A stretch of 45,935 nt of DNA. Origin: Streptomyces caniscabiei. GTDB lineage: Bacteria; Actinomycetota; Actinomycetes; Streptomycetales; Streptomycetaceae. Positions 8,406-15,793 of this stretch are shown here, piece by piece (the first letter of the stretch is position 1; every line of letters begins with the position of its first letter). Position numbers and translations under genes: made by a program. Under the pieces are notes generated by a model. That model was not told where the DNA came from and ran no database searches. It saw only the letters and a list, made by a program, of their open reading frames with translations. Location: assembly GCF_014930365.1 (NCBI RefSeq), contig NZ_JABXWI010000036.1, forward strand, positions 1 to 45,935. The letters are read 5' to 3'.

Positions 8406-9659
8406 TCAGTCCCAGGGCAGCCAGGCCCGCACCGCGAAGCCGCCGCCCTCCTCGGGACCGTGCTCCAGGCCGCCCCCGGCCAGCACGGCGCGTTCGGTGA
8501 GGCCGATGAGGCCCTGGCCCGAGCCGGGTACCGGCGGGACCTCTCCCGGGGGCGCGGGGTTGCGTACGGAGACGGTGAGTCCGTCGCCCGGGGCGCCCGT
8601 GACCGTGACGGTGACCTCGGCGCCGGGGGCGTGCTTGCGGGCGTTGGTCAGGCACTCCTGGGCGATGCGGTAGGCGGTGCGGCCGACGGAGGCGGGGACG
8701 GCGGCGCGGTCGGTGACGCGCTGGTCGAGGTCGACCTTCGTCCCGGCCTCTCGGCACTCGCAGACGAGGGCGTCGAGCGCGGCCAGGGTCGGCTGGGGGC
8801 GCCCCGGGTCCTCGGGCTCGCCCGCGCGGAGCACCCCGATGATCTCCCGCAGGTCCTGCAACGCCTCGTGGGCGCTCTCCCGGATGACGCCCGCCGCGCG
8901 GACGATCTCGGCCCGTGGTGCGTCGGGCCGGAACTCCAGCGCGCCCGCGTGCACGCTCAGCAGCGTCAGACGGTGCGCCAGGACGTCGTGCATCTCGCGG
9001 GCGATGGCCTCCCGGGCGAGCCGTTGGGCCTGTTCGGCGCGGAGTGCCGCCTCGGTCTCGGCGCGTCGGGCGCGGTCCCGGAAGCTCAGCATGAGCTGTC
9101 GTTTGGAGCGTACGAACATGCCCCAGCCGACGATCGCGACGGTGAGGAGCACGACGGCGAACACCGCCCAGGGGTAGGCGACGTCGGGGTCGGGGCGCAG
9201 CCAGAAGAACAGCGGGGTCAGCAGGAGGGACGTGCCGCCGACCCAGGCCACGTACCGGAAGGGCCGGTGCACGGTGAGGGTGAAGAAGGCGACCAGACCG
9301 GCGCCGCCCGCGGTGTTCGACACGAAACAGACGGGGACCATCGCGACGGCGAGGCCGACCGGCCAGCGTCTGCGCAGCCAGACGGCGGCACAGGCGAGCG
9401 CGCCCAGTACCTGGTCGAACACGACGAAGGCCTGCGGCAGACCGGCTTCGTTCCGGACGGTCTCCACGCACAGGAGGCCGATGAACACGGCCAGCAGGAA
9501 GCAGGTGAAGTCGACGGCCCAGTCCCGTGCGGTGCGCCGGGGCGGCCGTCCGGAGCGGCCGTCGTCGGGGGCGTCACCGGAGTGGAGGAGGGCCGACGGC
9601 AGCAGCCAGCTCCGCCCCGGGAAGGTCGGTGGCTCGGGTACCGGCTCGTCACCACTCAC
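8406..9659 (-). CDS. Two-component sensor histidine kinase (HisKA_3 type)
   Basis: A 417-residue kinase from GTG 9659. The N-terminal half has hydrophobic membrane segments between about residues 51 and 180. The dimerisation and phosphoacceptor segment REMHDVLAHRLTLLSVHAG has His224. The HATPase part has the N-box ECLTNARKHAPGA and G-box GSGQGLIGLTERAVLAGGG. This class pairs with NarL-type regulators such as the one at 5400-6074. The start is uncertain because no good ribosome binding site precedes it; a TTG three codons upstream is possible. Confidence 0.9.
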   Translation of the reverse strand: MSGDEPVPEPPTFPGRSWLLPSALLHSGDAPDDGRSGRPPRRTARDWAVDFTCFLLAVFIGLLCVETVRNEAGLPQAFVVFDQVLGALACAAVWLRRRWPVGLAVAMVPVCFVSNTAGGAGLVAFFTLTVHRPFRYVAWVGGTSLLLTPLFFWLRPDPDVAYPWAVFAVVLLTVAIVGWGMFVRSKRQLMLSFRDRARRAETEAALRAEQAQRLAREAIAREMHDVLAHRLTLLSVHAGALEFRPDAPRAEIVRAAGVIRESAHEALQDLREIIGVLRAGEPEDPGRPQPTLAALDALVCECREAGTKVDLDQRVTDRAAVPASVGRTAYRIAQECLTNARKHAPGAEVTVTVTGAPGDGLTVSVRNPAPPGEVPPVPGSGQGLIGLTERAVLAGGGLEHGPEEGGGFAVRAWLPWD

Positions 9660-9838
9660 GGTCGACAAATCTATGCACAGCCGGCCTCCGCCACCTCCCC
9701 TCCGGAGGCGATCGCTACCAAAGTCGTGGCGTCGTCGACCTTCGGCTGCCCGCCGCGCCACGGATCGGTACTCGTGGCGCGGGACCCTCGCCCCGCGGCC
9801 GATGAAGGTGGGGGGACCGCGGGGCGAGGATCCTGGAC

Positions 9839-10042
9839 ATGAAGCAGCTGTTGGAGTTGTTCGGGTTCCTCGCCCTGCTGCAGGGCACCGGCGGTCTGGT
9901 GTACGAACTCACCGGCAAGCTGAAGTGGGGGGTGACACAGCGGTGGAGCACCCTGGACGGCTACGAGATCTATGTGAGCATCGCGCTGATCGTCCTGGCG
10001 ATCGCCCTGTTCGCGGCGGCGGAGAGCCGTAGGTCCGGGTGA
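9839..10042 (+). CDS. Small two-helix membrane protein
   Basis: A 67-residue protein with two hydrophobic segments, about residues 4-20 (LLELFGFLALLQGTGGLVY) and 45-60 (IYVSIALIVLAIALFAAA), joined by a short loop KLKWGVTQRW. GGGGCGAGGA lies upstream of the ATG. Coding potential is supported by the third-position GC bias. It is flanked by the divergent histidine kinase and the convergent RNase gene. Function unknown. It is not a barstar-like inhibitor, since barstars are soluble. Confidence 0.65.
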   Translation: MKQLLELFGFLALLQGTGGLVYELTGKLKWGVTQRWSTLDGYEIYVSIALIVLAIALFAAAESRRSG

Positions 10043-10137
10043 GTGTCCCGACGGCGTCCAGGTGACCGGCACCCGCCCGGCCGTCCGTCCGGTGGGGGGA
10101 GAACGGGGGCCGGGACGGGTGGGGTCGACCTGGCCTG

Positions 10138-10524
10138 TCAGCAGTCGTAGTCGACCAGGTCGAAGGACGCGTAGTGGTCGGCGGTGTAGTAGTCCTCCTC
10201 GTTCTGCTGACCGGTGACGATGCGGCGGGCGCCGCGGGTGGAGGAGCCGGGGGTCTTCACCGTGTACTCGTGGTAGTACCCGGTGGACCGCGACGGCAGG
10301 ACGCGCTCCCGGTTCTGGAAGACGCTGCCGTCCTGCGCGTACGGGTAGGGGCCGCCTCGCGCGATCAGGTTGAGCGTGGTGTACGCCTGCGACGGCAGGT
10401 CGCTGTAGCAGATGCTGCCGACCGCCGCGGCCGCCGGTGTGGCGGTGACGGTGCCGCCGACGAGGAGGGCGGACAGGAGGGCGGCCGCCGCTCCGATGCG
10501 TGATGCTCGTGGGGGGAATCTCAT
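10138..10524 (-). CDS. Secreted guanyl-specific ribonuclease, RNase Sa homologue
   Basis: A 128-residue precursor with a Sec signal peptide (basic start, hydrophobic GAAAALLSALLVGG, cleavage after the TPAAAA region near residue 34). The mature part is colinear, without gaps, with RNase Sa of S. aureofaciens as I remember it. The general base Glu86 and partners Arg97, Arg101 and His117 match Glu54, Arg65, Arg69 and His85. The disulfide cysteines Cys39 and Cys128 match Cys7 and Cys96. It should cleave RNA after guanosine outside the cell. No barstar-type inhibitor gene is nearby. Confidence 0.93.
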   Translation of the reverse strand: MRFPPRASRIGAAAALLSALLVGGTVTATPAAAAVGSICYSDLPSQAYTTLNLIARGGPYPYAQDGSVFQNRERVLPSRSTGYYHEYTVKTPGSSTRGARRIVTGQQNEEDYYTADHYASFDLVDYDC

Positions 10525-10620
10525 GGCCTCATGATGACGCGCGTAGACGGTGACATGTCAATGACAAGTTCCATGATTTTCCGGGCACGCCCGGTAAGTT
10601 TTCCGGGAGTTAACCGGAGT

Positions 10621-10671
10621 CGGCGGGGCCGCCCGCGGTCTTCACATCGTCGACCGCGGGCAGGCCCGCCG
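10621..10671 (-). terminator. Hairpin downstream of allantoicase
   Basis: A stem of about 20 bp with one mismatch. Its core is GCCCGCGGTC (10631-10640) pairing with GACCGCGGGC (10652-10661) around an 11-base loop, extended by CGGCGGG...CCGCCG outside. It lies 25 bases past the allantoicase stop and has no U-run, as is usual in Streptomyces. Confidence 0.65.
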
Positions 10672-10695
10672 CAGGTCAGGGACCAAGGAGCGGGC

Positions 10696-11826
10696 TCAGC
10701 CGCCCAGTTCCTGGTGGCGGGTCGACAACTGGGTGCTGCCCTGCTCGGTCAGGGAGCCGAAGAGGCGCAGGCGGGAGATGCCGCCGTCGGGGTAGATGTC
10801 GACGCGGGCGTGGGTGGCCCGGACCGGCGCCGGGAGGACGAAGCGGTGGTTGGTGTCGGGCTGGAGACGGGTGCGCGGGAGGACCTCCGTCCACGCGCCG
10901 TCGTCCCCGTCCTGCACCGAGACCGTGGCCCAGCCGGCCGCGTTGCCCTTGAGGTAGGCCGTGTCGATCTCCAGGGCACGGATCTCGGACTGGGCGGCGA
11001 GCCGGTAGCGGATCCAGTCGTTGCCCTGGTCGCGGCGGCGCCGCGTCTCCCAGCACTCGTGCATCACCCGGGCCCGGCCGGGCTGGATGGTGTTGGTGGC
11101 GGGCGAGTAGAAGAGGTTGGAGGCGTCCTCGGCCCGGCCGCCGTTCTCCAGGGCGACCACGTCGAAGGTGCCGAGGGCGGCCAGCCAGGCCGGGTCCGGC
11201 ACGACCTCGCCGTGCACCCGCAGGCGGGCGATGCCGCCGTCGGGGTGCTGGTTCAGGCGGAGGTGGGTGAAGCGCTGCTCGACGGAGACCGCGAAGCCGT
11301 TGGCGGCGTGGCCGCCGACGGGGGTGCGCGGGACCAGCGTCGTCCACTTCACGTCGTCGGCGAGCAGTTCCTCCGGCGACGGGGTACCGGCCACGCAGGC
11401 CGCCTCGACGGACACCGCCTGCGGGTAGTTGCCGCGGAAGTGGGCCGTGTCGACGACGATCCCCCGGATCACCCCGGGCGCGCCGAGGCGGATCAACGCC
11501 CAGTCGTGGTCGTCGGCCGTCGGCCAGGGGTGCCCGGCCGAGGCTCCCCGGCGGCGGCGCGTCTCCCAGCCGTCCATGACCTTGCCCTTGTGCCCGAAGT
11601 GCTCGGGGTCGAACTCGGCGCGCTCGGGCACCAGCAGGTTCTCCCGGTGGGCGAAGAACTCGTCGTTGGCGGCGATCACCCCGGCGCCGAGCCTGCGGTC
11701 GGCGAGGTCGGCGTACCGGGTGAAGGGGAAGTCGGCGGTGCGGTAGTCCGCGTACGGGTCGCCGCCGGCGTAGGGGTTCGCGTCGCCGGTGAAGCCCGTG
11801 TGCGGGGTGTGGTGCTGCGCCGTCAC
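10696..11826 (-). CDS. alc: Allantoicase
   Basis: A 376-residue enzyme that hydrolyses allantoate to ureidoglycolate and urea. It has the duplicated allantoicase fold: each half carries a similar ending, YPDGGISRLRLFG (C-terminal) and HPDGGIARLRVHG (middle), and WETRRRR occurs in both. Early markers are NPYAGGDPYADYRTADFPFT and GVIAANDEFFA. The GTG start gives the family's usual N-terminus. The gene begins 50 bases after the allantoinase stop on the same strand, so the two form an operon. The product feeds ureidoglycolate lyase, which is not in this window. Confidence 0.95.
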   Translation of the reverse strand: MTAQHHTPHTGFTGDANPYAGGDPYADYRTADFPFTRYADLADRRLGAGVIAANDEFFAHRENLLVPERAEFDPEHFGHKGKVMDGWETRRRRGASAGHPWPTADDHDWALIRLGAPGVIRGIVVDTAHFRGNYPQAVSVEAACVAGTPSPEELLADDVKWTTLVPRTPVGGHAANGFAVSVEQRFTHLRLNQHPDGGIARLRVHGEVVPDPAWLAALGTFDVVALENGGRAEDASNLFYSPATNTIQPGRARVMHECWETRRRRDQGNDWIRYRLAAQSEIRALEIDTAYLKGNAAGWATVSVQDGDDGAWTEVLPRTRLQPDTNHRFVLPAPVRATHARVDIYPDGGISRLRLFGSLTEQGSTQLSTRHQELGG

Positions 11827-11876
11827 GATGATCAGGTCTGCCTTTCGGTTGGTCGGCCGCCTCGGGTGCGCGGTGA

Positions 11877-13214
11877 TCAGGGGGTGCGGGTGAGGAGTCG
11901 TCCCTTCGGTTCGGTGAACTCGCCGTCCGTGACGATGCGTTCGCCGCGCAGCCAGGTCGACTTGACCACCCCGTACAGGGTCTTGCCGGCGTACGCGGTG
12001 ACGCGGTTGCGGTGCTGGAGCGCGGCCGGGTCGACGGTGAAGGTCTCGTCGGGGGCGAGGACGGCGAAGTCGGCGTCGCGGCCGGGCTCGATGGCGCCCT
12101 TGCGGTCCAGCCCGACGAGGGCCGCCGTGCGGGTGGACATCCAGCGGACCACGTCCTCCAGGCCGTGGCCGCGCCTGCGGGCCTCCGTCCAGACCGCCGC
12201 GAGGCTCAGTTGCAGGCCGGAGATGCCGCCCCAGGCGGTGGCGAAGTCGTCGGTCTTGAGGTCGGCGGTCGACGGGGAGTGGTCGGTGACCACACAGTCG
12301 ATCGTGCCGTCGGCGAGGGCCTGCCACAGCAGGTCCTGGTTGGCGGACTCCCGGATGGGCGGGCAGCACTTGAACTCGCTCGCCCCGTCGGGGACTTCCT
12401 CGGCGGTGATGGTGAGGTAGTGCGGGCAGGTCTCCACGGTGATCCGTACGCCCTCCCGCTTGGCCTCGGCGATCAGCGGGAGTGCGTCGCTGGAGGAGAG
12501 GTGGAGCACGTGGACGCGCGCGTCGAGCCGCCGGGCCTGGGCGACGAGGGCCGCGATGGCGGTGTCCTCGGCGTCCCGCGGGCGGGAGGCGAGGAAGTCC
12601 GCGTAGCGGGGGCCGCCCTGCTGGGGTGCCGCGTCGAGGTGGTGGGGGTCCTCGGCGTGCACGATCAGCAGCCCGCCGAAGCCCGCGATCTCGGCCAGGG
12701 AGCGGGCGAGCCCGTCCTGGTCGAGGTGCGGGAACTCCTCCACGCCGGAGGGCGACAGGAACGCCTTGAAGCCGAAGACCCCGCTGTCGTGCAGCGGCCG
12801 CAGGTCCTTGACGTTGTCGGGCAGGGCGCCGCCCCAGAAGCCGACGTCGATATGGGCCTTGTCGGCGGCGACCTCGCGCTTGACGCGGAGGTGGTCGACC
12901 GTGGTGGTCGGCGGGAGGGAGTTGAGGGGCATGTCGACGAGGGTGGTGATGCCTCCGGCCGCCGCCGCGCGCGTGGCGGTCCAGAAGCCCTCCCAGTGGG
13001 TGCGCCCGGGGTCGTTCACATGGACGTGGGTGTCGACGAGTCCGGGCAGCAGGACGTGGTCGCCGAGGTCCTCCACGTGCGCGCCGGACGGAGCCTCGGC
13101 GTCGTACGGGAGTACGGCCGTGATCCTGCCGTCGGCGACGGCGACCGCGGCGGGTCGCGATCCGTCGGGGGTGATGACGCGCGTCGAGCGCAACACCAGT
13201 TCAGCCTCGGACAC
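11877..13214 (-). CDS. allB: Allantoinase
   Basis: A 445-residue cyclic amidohydrolase that opens allantoin to allantoate. Metal ligands are visible: His63 and His65 (DTHVHVNDPGR), the carboxylated Lys in FGFKAFLSPSG, His in LIVHAEDP, His in VHVLHLSSSD, and Asp in CVVTDHSPS. The substrate-side segment ETCPHYL is also present. GTG 13214 follows GAGAGGGG by about 6 bases. It is the first gene of the allB-alc operon and is divergent from allR, with two or three repressor-like boxes upstream. Confidence 0.96.
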   Translation of the reverse strand: MSEAELVLRSTRVITPDGSRPAAVAVADGRITAVLPYDAEAPSGAHVEDLGDHVLLPGLVDTHVHVNDPGRTHWEGFWTATRAAAAGGITTLVDMPLNSLPPTTTVDHLRVKREVAADKAHIDVGFWGGALPDNVKDLRPLHDSGVFGFKAFLSPSGVEEFPHLDQDGLARSLAEIAGFGGLLIVHAEDPHHLDAAPQQGGPRYADFLASRPRDAEDTAIAALVAQARRLDARVHVLHLSSSDALPLIAEAKREGVRITVETCPHYLTITAEEVPDGASEFKCCPPIRESANQDLLWQALADGTIDCVVTDHSPSTADLKTDDFATAWGGISGLQLSLAAVWTEARRRGHGLEDVVRWMSTRTAALVGLDRKGAIEPGRDADFAVLAPDETFTVDPAALQHRNRVTAYAGKTLYGVVKSTWLRGERIVTDGEFTEPKGRLLTRTP

Positions 13215-13244
13215 CGGGACCCCTCTCGCCGTACCGCTCTTGAC

Positions 13245-13279
13245 TTCCGCGCAACGGGATTTACTTCCACGTAACGGAA
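13245..13279. promoter_or_regulatory. Paired TTCC-N7-GGAA boxes in the allB promoter (probable AllR operator)
   Basis: TTCCgcgcaacGGGA at 13245-13259 and TTCCacgtaacGGAA at 13265-13279 are 20 bp apart, on one face of the helix. A weaker third copy, GTTCtgttgaaGGAG (13286-13300), follows at 21 bp. On the allB strand, GTTGAA (13280-13285) and TAAATC (13258-13263) could serve as -35 and -10 with a 16-bp spacer, placing one box inside the promoter. Confidence 0.65.
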
Positions 13280-13296
13280 TTCAACGTTCTGTTGAA
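13280..13296. promoter_or_regulatory. Palindrome TTCAAC-N5-GTTGAA upstream of allB
   Basis: Perfect 6-bp arms around GTTCT. It abuts the second AllR-like box and overlaps the presumed -35 of allB. It may be part of the repressor site or a separate operator. Confidence 0.45.
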
Positions 13297-13372
13297 GGAG
13301 TTTTCACGCCTCCTCCCGCCCCGTCAAGGGCACACCCCTCCACTCTGCCTCCAGCGCGCCCACACTGGATGT

Positions 13373-13408
13373 TTTCACAAGACGGAATTAGTATTCCACT
13401 GAGCAGAA
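13373..13408 (+). promoter_or_regulatory. allR promoter with paired AllR-like boxes
   Basis: TTTCacaagacGGAA at 13373-13387 and TTCCactgagcAGAA at 13394-13408, 21 bp apart. A good -10, TAGTAT (13389-13394), lies between them, so box 1 fills the spacer and box 2 starts at the end of the -10. The -35 is weak. The layout predicts autorepression. Confidence 0.6.
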
Positions 13409-13488
13409 CGTAGTGACGTACGAGCCAGTAGTCAACGAACTGCCCGGTAGGCTGCGACCTCGCCCGCCATCCCGAAAGGACCGCGCCC

Positions 13489-14292
13489 GTGCCGACGTCC
13501 AGCGCCAGCGCCCACACGACCGACTCCACCAAGTCGTCCTCCGGTGGCGTCCAGTCCCTCGAGCGCGCCTTCGATCTGCTGGAGCGGATGGCGGACGCCG
13601 GCGGCGAGGTGGGTCTCAGCGAGCTGTCCGCGAGCAGCGGGCTGCCCCTGCCGACCATCCACCGCCTGATGCGGACGCTGGTCGTCTGCGGCTACGTACG
13701 CCAGCAGTCCAACCGGCGCTACGCCCTAGGCCCGCGCCTGATCCGCCTCGGCGAGTCCGCGTCCCGGCTGCTCGGCACCTGGGCGCGCCCCTACCTCGCG
13801 CGGCTCGTCGAGGAGACCGGCGAGACGGCGAACATGGCACTGCTGGACGGCGACGAGATCGTCTACGTCGCCCAGGTGCCGTCCAAGCACTCGATGCGGA
13901 TGTTCACCGAGGTGGGCCGCCGCGTGCTGCCCCACTCCACGGGGGTCGGCAAGGCGCTGCTCGCGGGCTTCCCGGCCGACGAGGTGCGCGCGCTGCTGGC
14001 CCGTACGGGCATGCCCGCCGCCACGGACAAGACGATCACCACGCCCGAGGGCTTCCTGAGCGCTCTCGAGGACGTCCGTCACCTCGGCTACGCCGTCGAC
14101 GACAACGAGCAGGAGATCGGCGTCCGCTGTCTCGCCGTCTCCGTCCCCGACTCCCCCACCGCGGCGGCCATTTCGATCTCCGGTCCGGCCGGGCGCGTCA
14201 CCGAGGCGGCGACGGAGCGGATCGTGCCGGTGCTCCAGCAGGTGGCCGCGGAACTGTCGGAGGCCCTGGCGAACTCGGGGGCGGGTGGTTGA
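13489..14292 (+). CDS. allR: IclR-family regulator of allantoin degradation
   Basis: A 267-residue protein. The N-terminal winged helix, about residues 20-80, contains LSELSASSGLPLPTIHRLMRTLVVCGYV. The C-terminal IclR effector domain has ETANMALLDGDEIVYVAQVPS, LPHSTGVGKALLA, and the conserved Asp/Glu/Cys segment DDNEQEIGVRCLAVSVPD. GTG 13489 follows GAAAGGA by 8 bases. In S. coelicolor the orthologous IclR protein AllR represses allantoin genes and malate synthase (family knowledge). Here it is divergent from allB and shares operator-like boxes with allB and aceB. Confidence 0.92.
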   Translation: MPTSSASAHTTDSTKSSSGGVQSLERAFDLLERMADAGGEVGLSELSASSGLPLPTIHRLMRTLVVCGYVRQQSNRRYALGPRLIRLGESASRLLGTWARPYLARLVEETGETANMALLDGDEIVYVAQVPSKHSMRMFTEVGRRVLPHSTGVGKALLAGFPADEVRALLARTGMPAATDKTITTPEGFLSALEDVRHLGYAVDDNEQEIGVRCLAVSVPDSPTAAAISISGPAGRVTEAATERIVPVLQQVAAELSEALANSGAGG

Positions 14293-14332
14293 GGGGTGCG
14301 TTGCTGAGGGGCGCGTTTTCGGGTGCGGGTGA

Positions 14333-14410
14333 GTGGGGGCTTCTCGCGCAGTTCCCCGCCCCTGAAAAAGCGGGCTGCGCCCCTGCTTTTTCGCGGCCGC
14401 CCCCACCGGA
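14333..14410. repeat. Long intergenic inverted repeat, copy 3 (degenerate)
   Basis: It starts with GGGGGCTTCTCGCGCAGTTC like the other copies, but the right arm has decayed. The remaining strong stem is GAAAAAGC (14364-14371) with GCTTTTTC (14385-14392). It lies between the convergent allR and the small gene at 14414-14701 and probably terminates both. Confidence 0.7.
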
Positions 14411-14413
14411 CGG

Positions 14414-14701
14414 TCAGCGACGAGGTGGCTCTCCGAACAGCTCCACCGCCGTGCGGACGTCCGCCAGCCCCTTCGCCAGCGCGCTCACCGACCCGATCGA
14501 ACCCGCGATCAGCAACAGCGACCGCCTCAGTCGTGGCACCTCCGGCATCCCGGTGACGGCCATCGCCGCCAGCGCCGCCAGTTCGTCCTCCGCGATGCCG
14601 CGGTCGGGGAACTCCGCGGGGTGCGCGGCCAGTTCACGACGCAGCCGGGACACGGCCGAGTTCAGCTCCGCCACTCTCGGATCCTCGTCACTGCCGGTCA
14701 C
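14414..14701 (-). CDS. Small conserved protein of the allantoin locus (DUF5955-like)
   Basis: A 95-residue, mostly helical protein. Acidic N-terminus, a central RRELAAHPAEFPDRGIAEDELAALAAM segment, and a hydrophobic LLLIAGSIGSVSALAKGL stretch near the C-terminus. No catalytic motif. GTG 14701 is preceded by AGAGGCCA. An in-frame extension upstream to 14869 has a composition unlike this gene. It probably belongs to the family annotated DUF5955 in Streptomyces (recalled, not checked). Its place between allR and the nucleotidyltransferase is typical of this locus, but its role is unknown. Confidence 0.7.
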   Translation of the reverse strand: MTGSDEDPRVAELNSAVSRLRRELAAHPAEFPDRGIAEDELAALAAMAVTGMPEVPRLRRSLLLIAGSIGSVSALAKGLADVRTAVELFGEPPRR

Positions 14702-14964
14702 TGGCCTCTGCCCCAAGCTCCGCAACACAGCCCTCTCCCCCCTCGCCCACGCCCTCGTGCACGAGCCGTGGCCGCGCACCCGAGCACGGCCGTCCGCCCC
14801 TCGGCGTCGGTCGGGCGCCGGGGGTGGCGCGGGCCAGTAAACGCCAATCGGCGTGGCGAGCGCCACCACGGGGACCGAAATTCAGTCCCCGGGAATCGCA
14901 AAGACGGCAGCCGGTCCGTGGGGCTTCATGGGACGCATCCGTCCGGTCGGGTATGCAGGGGGAC

Positions 14965-15606
14965 ATGACGCACCACCAGCCCCGGACCAGGGCCCGCGAC
15001 GAGGCCCGCCCGACCCCCGAGAGCGAGGTCGTCGGACTGCTGCTGGCCGCCGGCGGCGGACGGCGCCTCGGCGGCCGCCCCAAGGCCCTGCTCACCCACC
15101 GCGGCCGCCCCTTGGTCGAACACGCGGTCGGCGTGCTGCGGGCGGGCGGCTGCACCCGGATCCATGTGGTCCTCGGCGCCGGGTCCGCGGCCGTGCGCGC
15201 CCGCGCCGAGCTGACGGGCTGCGTCCTGGTCGACAACCCGGACTGGGCCGAGGGCATGGGCTCGTCGCTGCGGGCCGGACTGGAGTCGCTGACGGGGACG
15301 GGGGCGCGGGCCGCGCTGGTGTCGCTGGTGGACCAGCCGGGCATCGGGCCGGAGGCGGTGGCCCGCGTCCTCGCCGCGCACCGATCGGGCGGATCGCTCG
15401 CGGCCGCCTCGTACGACGGCGTGCGGGGCCATCCCGTCCTCTTCGGCGCCGACCACTGGTCCGGCATCGCCGCGACCGCCACCGGCGACCAGGGCGCGCG
15501 CGCCTATCTGCGGGCGCACGGCGACACGCTCACGCTCGTCGAGTGCGGGGACGTGGCACGGCCGTACGACATCGACACCGAGGCCGATCTCGCCCACCTT
15601 GAGTGA
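14965..15606 (+). CDS. MobA-like nucleotidyltransferase (MocA-type)
   Basis: A 213-residue NTP transferase domain protein. The signature VGLLLAAGGGRRLGGRPKALL binds the nucleotide. VDNPDWAEGMGSSLRAGL and VDQPGIGPEAV are typical of molybdenum-cofactor cytidylyl- or guanylyltransferases, and the C-terminal DIDTEADL is conserved in MocA. AGGGGG precedes ATG 14965; ATG 14953 in frame is an alternative. In a purine locus it could mature the molybdenum cofactor of xanthine dehydrogenase, but that enzyme is not in this window, so this is inference. It is 187 bp upstream of aceB. Confidence 0.85.
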   Translation: MTHHQPRTRARDEARPTPESEVVGLLLAAGGGRRLGGRPKALLTHRGRPLVEHAVGVLRAGGCTRIHVVLGAGSAAVRARAELTGCVLVDNPDWAEGMGSSLRAGLESLTGTGARAALVSLVDQPGIGPEAVARVLAAHRSGGSLAAASYDGVRGHPVLFGADHWSGIAATATGDQGARAYLRAHGDTLTLVECGDVARPYDIDTEADLAHLE

Positions 15607-15666
15607 ACGCCGTGACACTCGGCGCCATGCTGCCTCGACGCAAAGAATCTCGACATCAACAAAACA

Positions 15667-15708
15667 TTGAACTTCCACCATGAGGAAACTACTATCCACT
15701 GTTCAGAA
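15667..15708 (+). promoter_or_regulatory. aceB promoter with paired AllR-like boxes
   Basis: -35 TTGAAC (15667-15672), 17-bp spacer, -10 TACTAT (15690-15695). Box TTCCaccatgaGGAA (15673-15687) fills the spacer and box ATCCactgttcAGAA (15694-15708) begins at the end of the -10, 21 bp further on. This is the same arrangement as at allR, predicting repression by AllR. Confidence 0.7.
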
Positions 15709-15793
15709 GCGCCCTCCTCATCCAGGGGCGCCCACAGCCCGACCCGGGTCGACCGACACCCGGTGCCACGCCCGCTGAAGGAAGTGACAGCTC

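Noticed and set aside
9839..10042. Barstar-like inhibitor for the RNase
   Set aside because: The small protein has two transmembrane segments and no barstar features.
12482..13413. Plus-strand open frames opposite allantoinase
   Set aside because: They are antisense shadows of a fully conserved enzyme.
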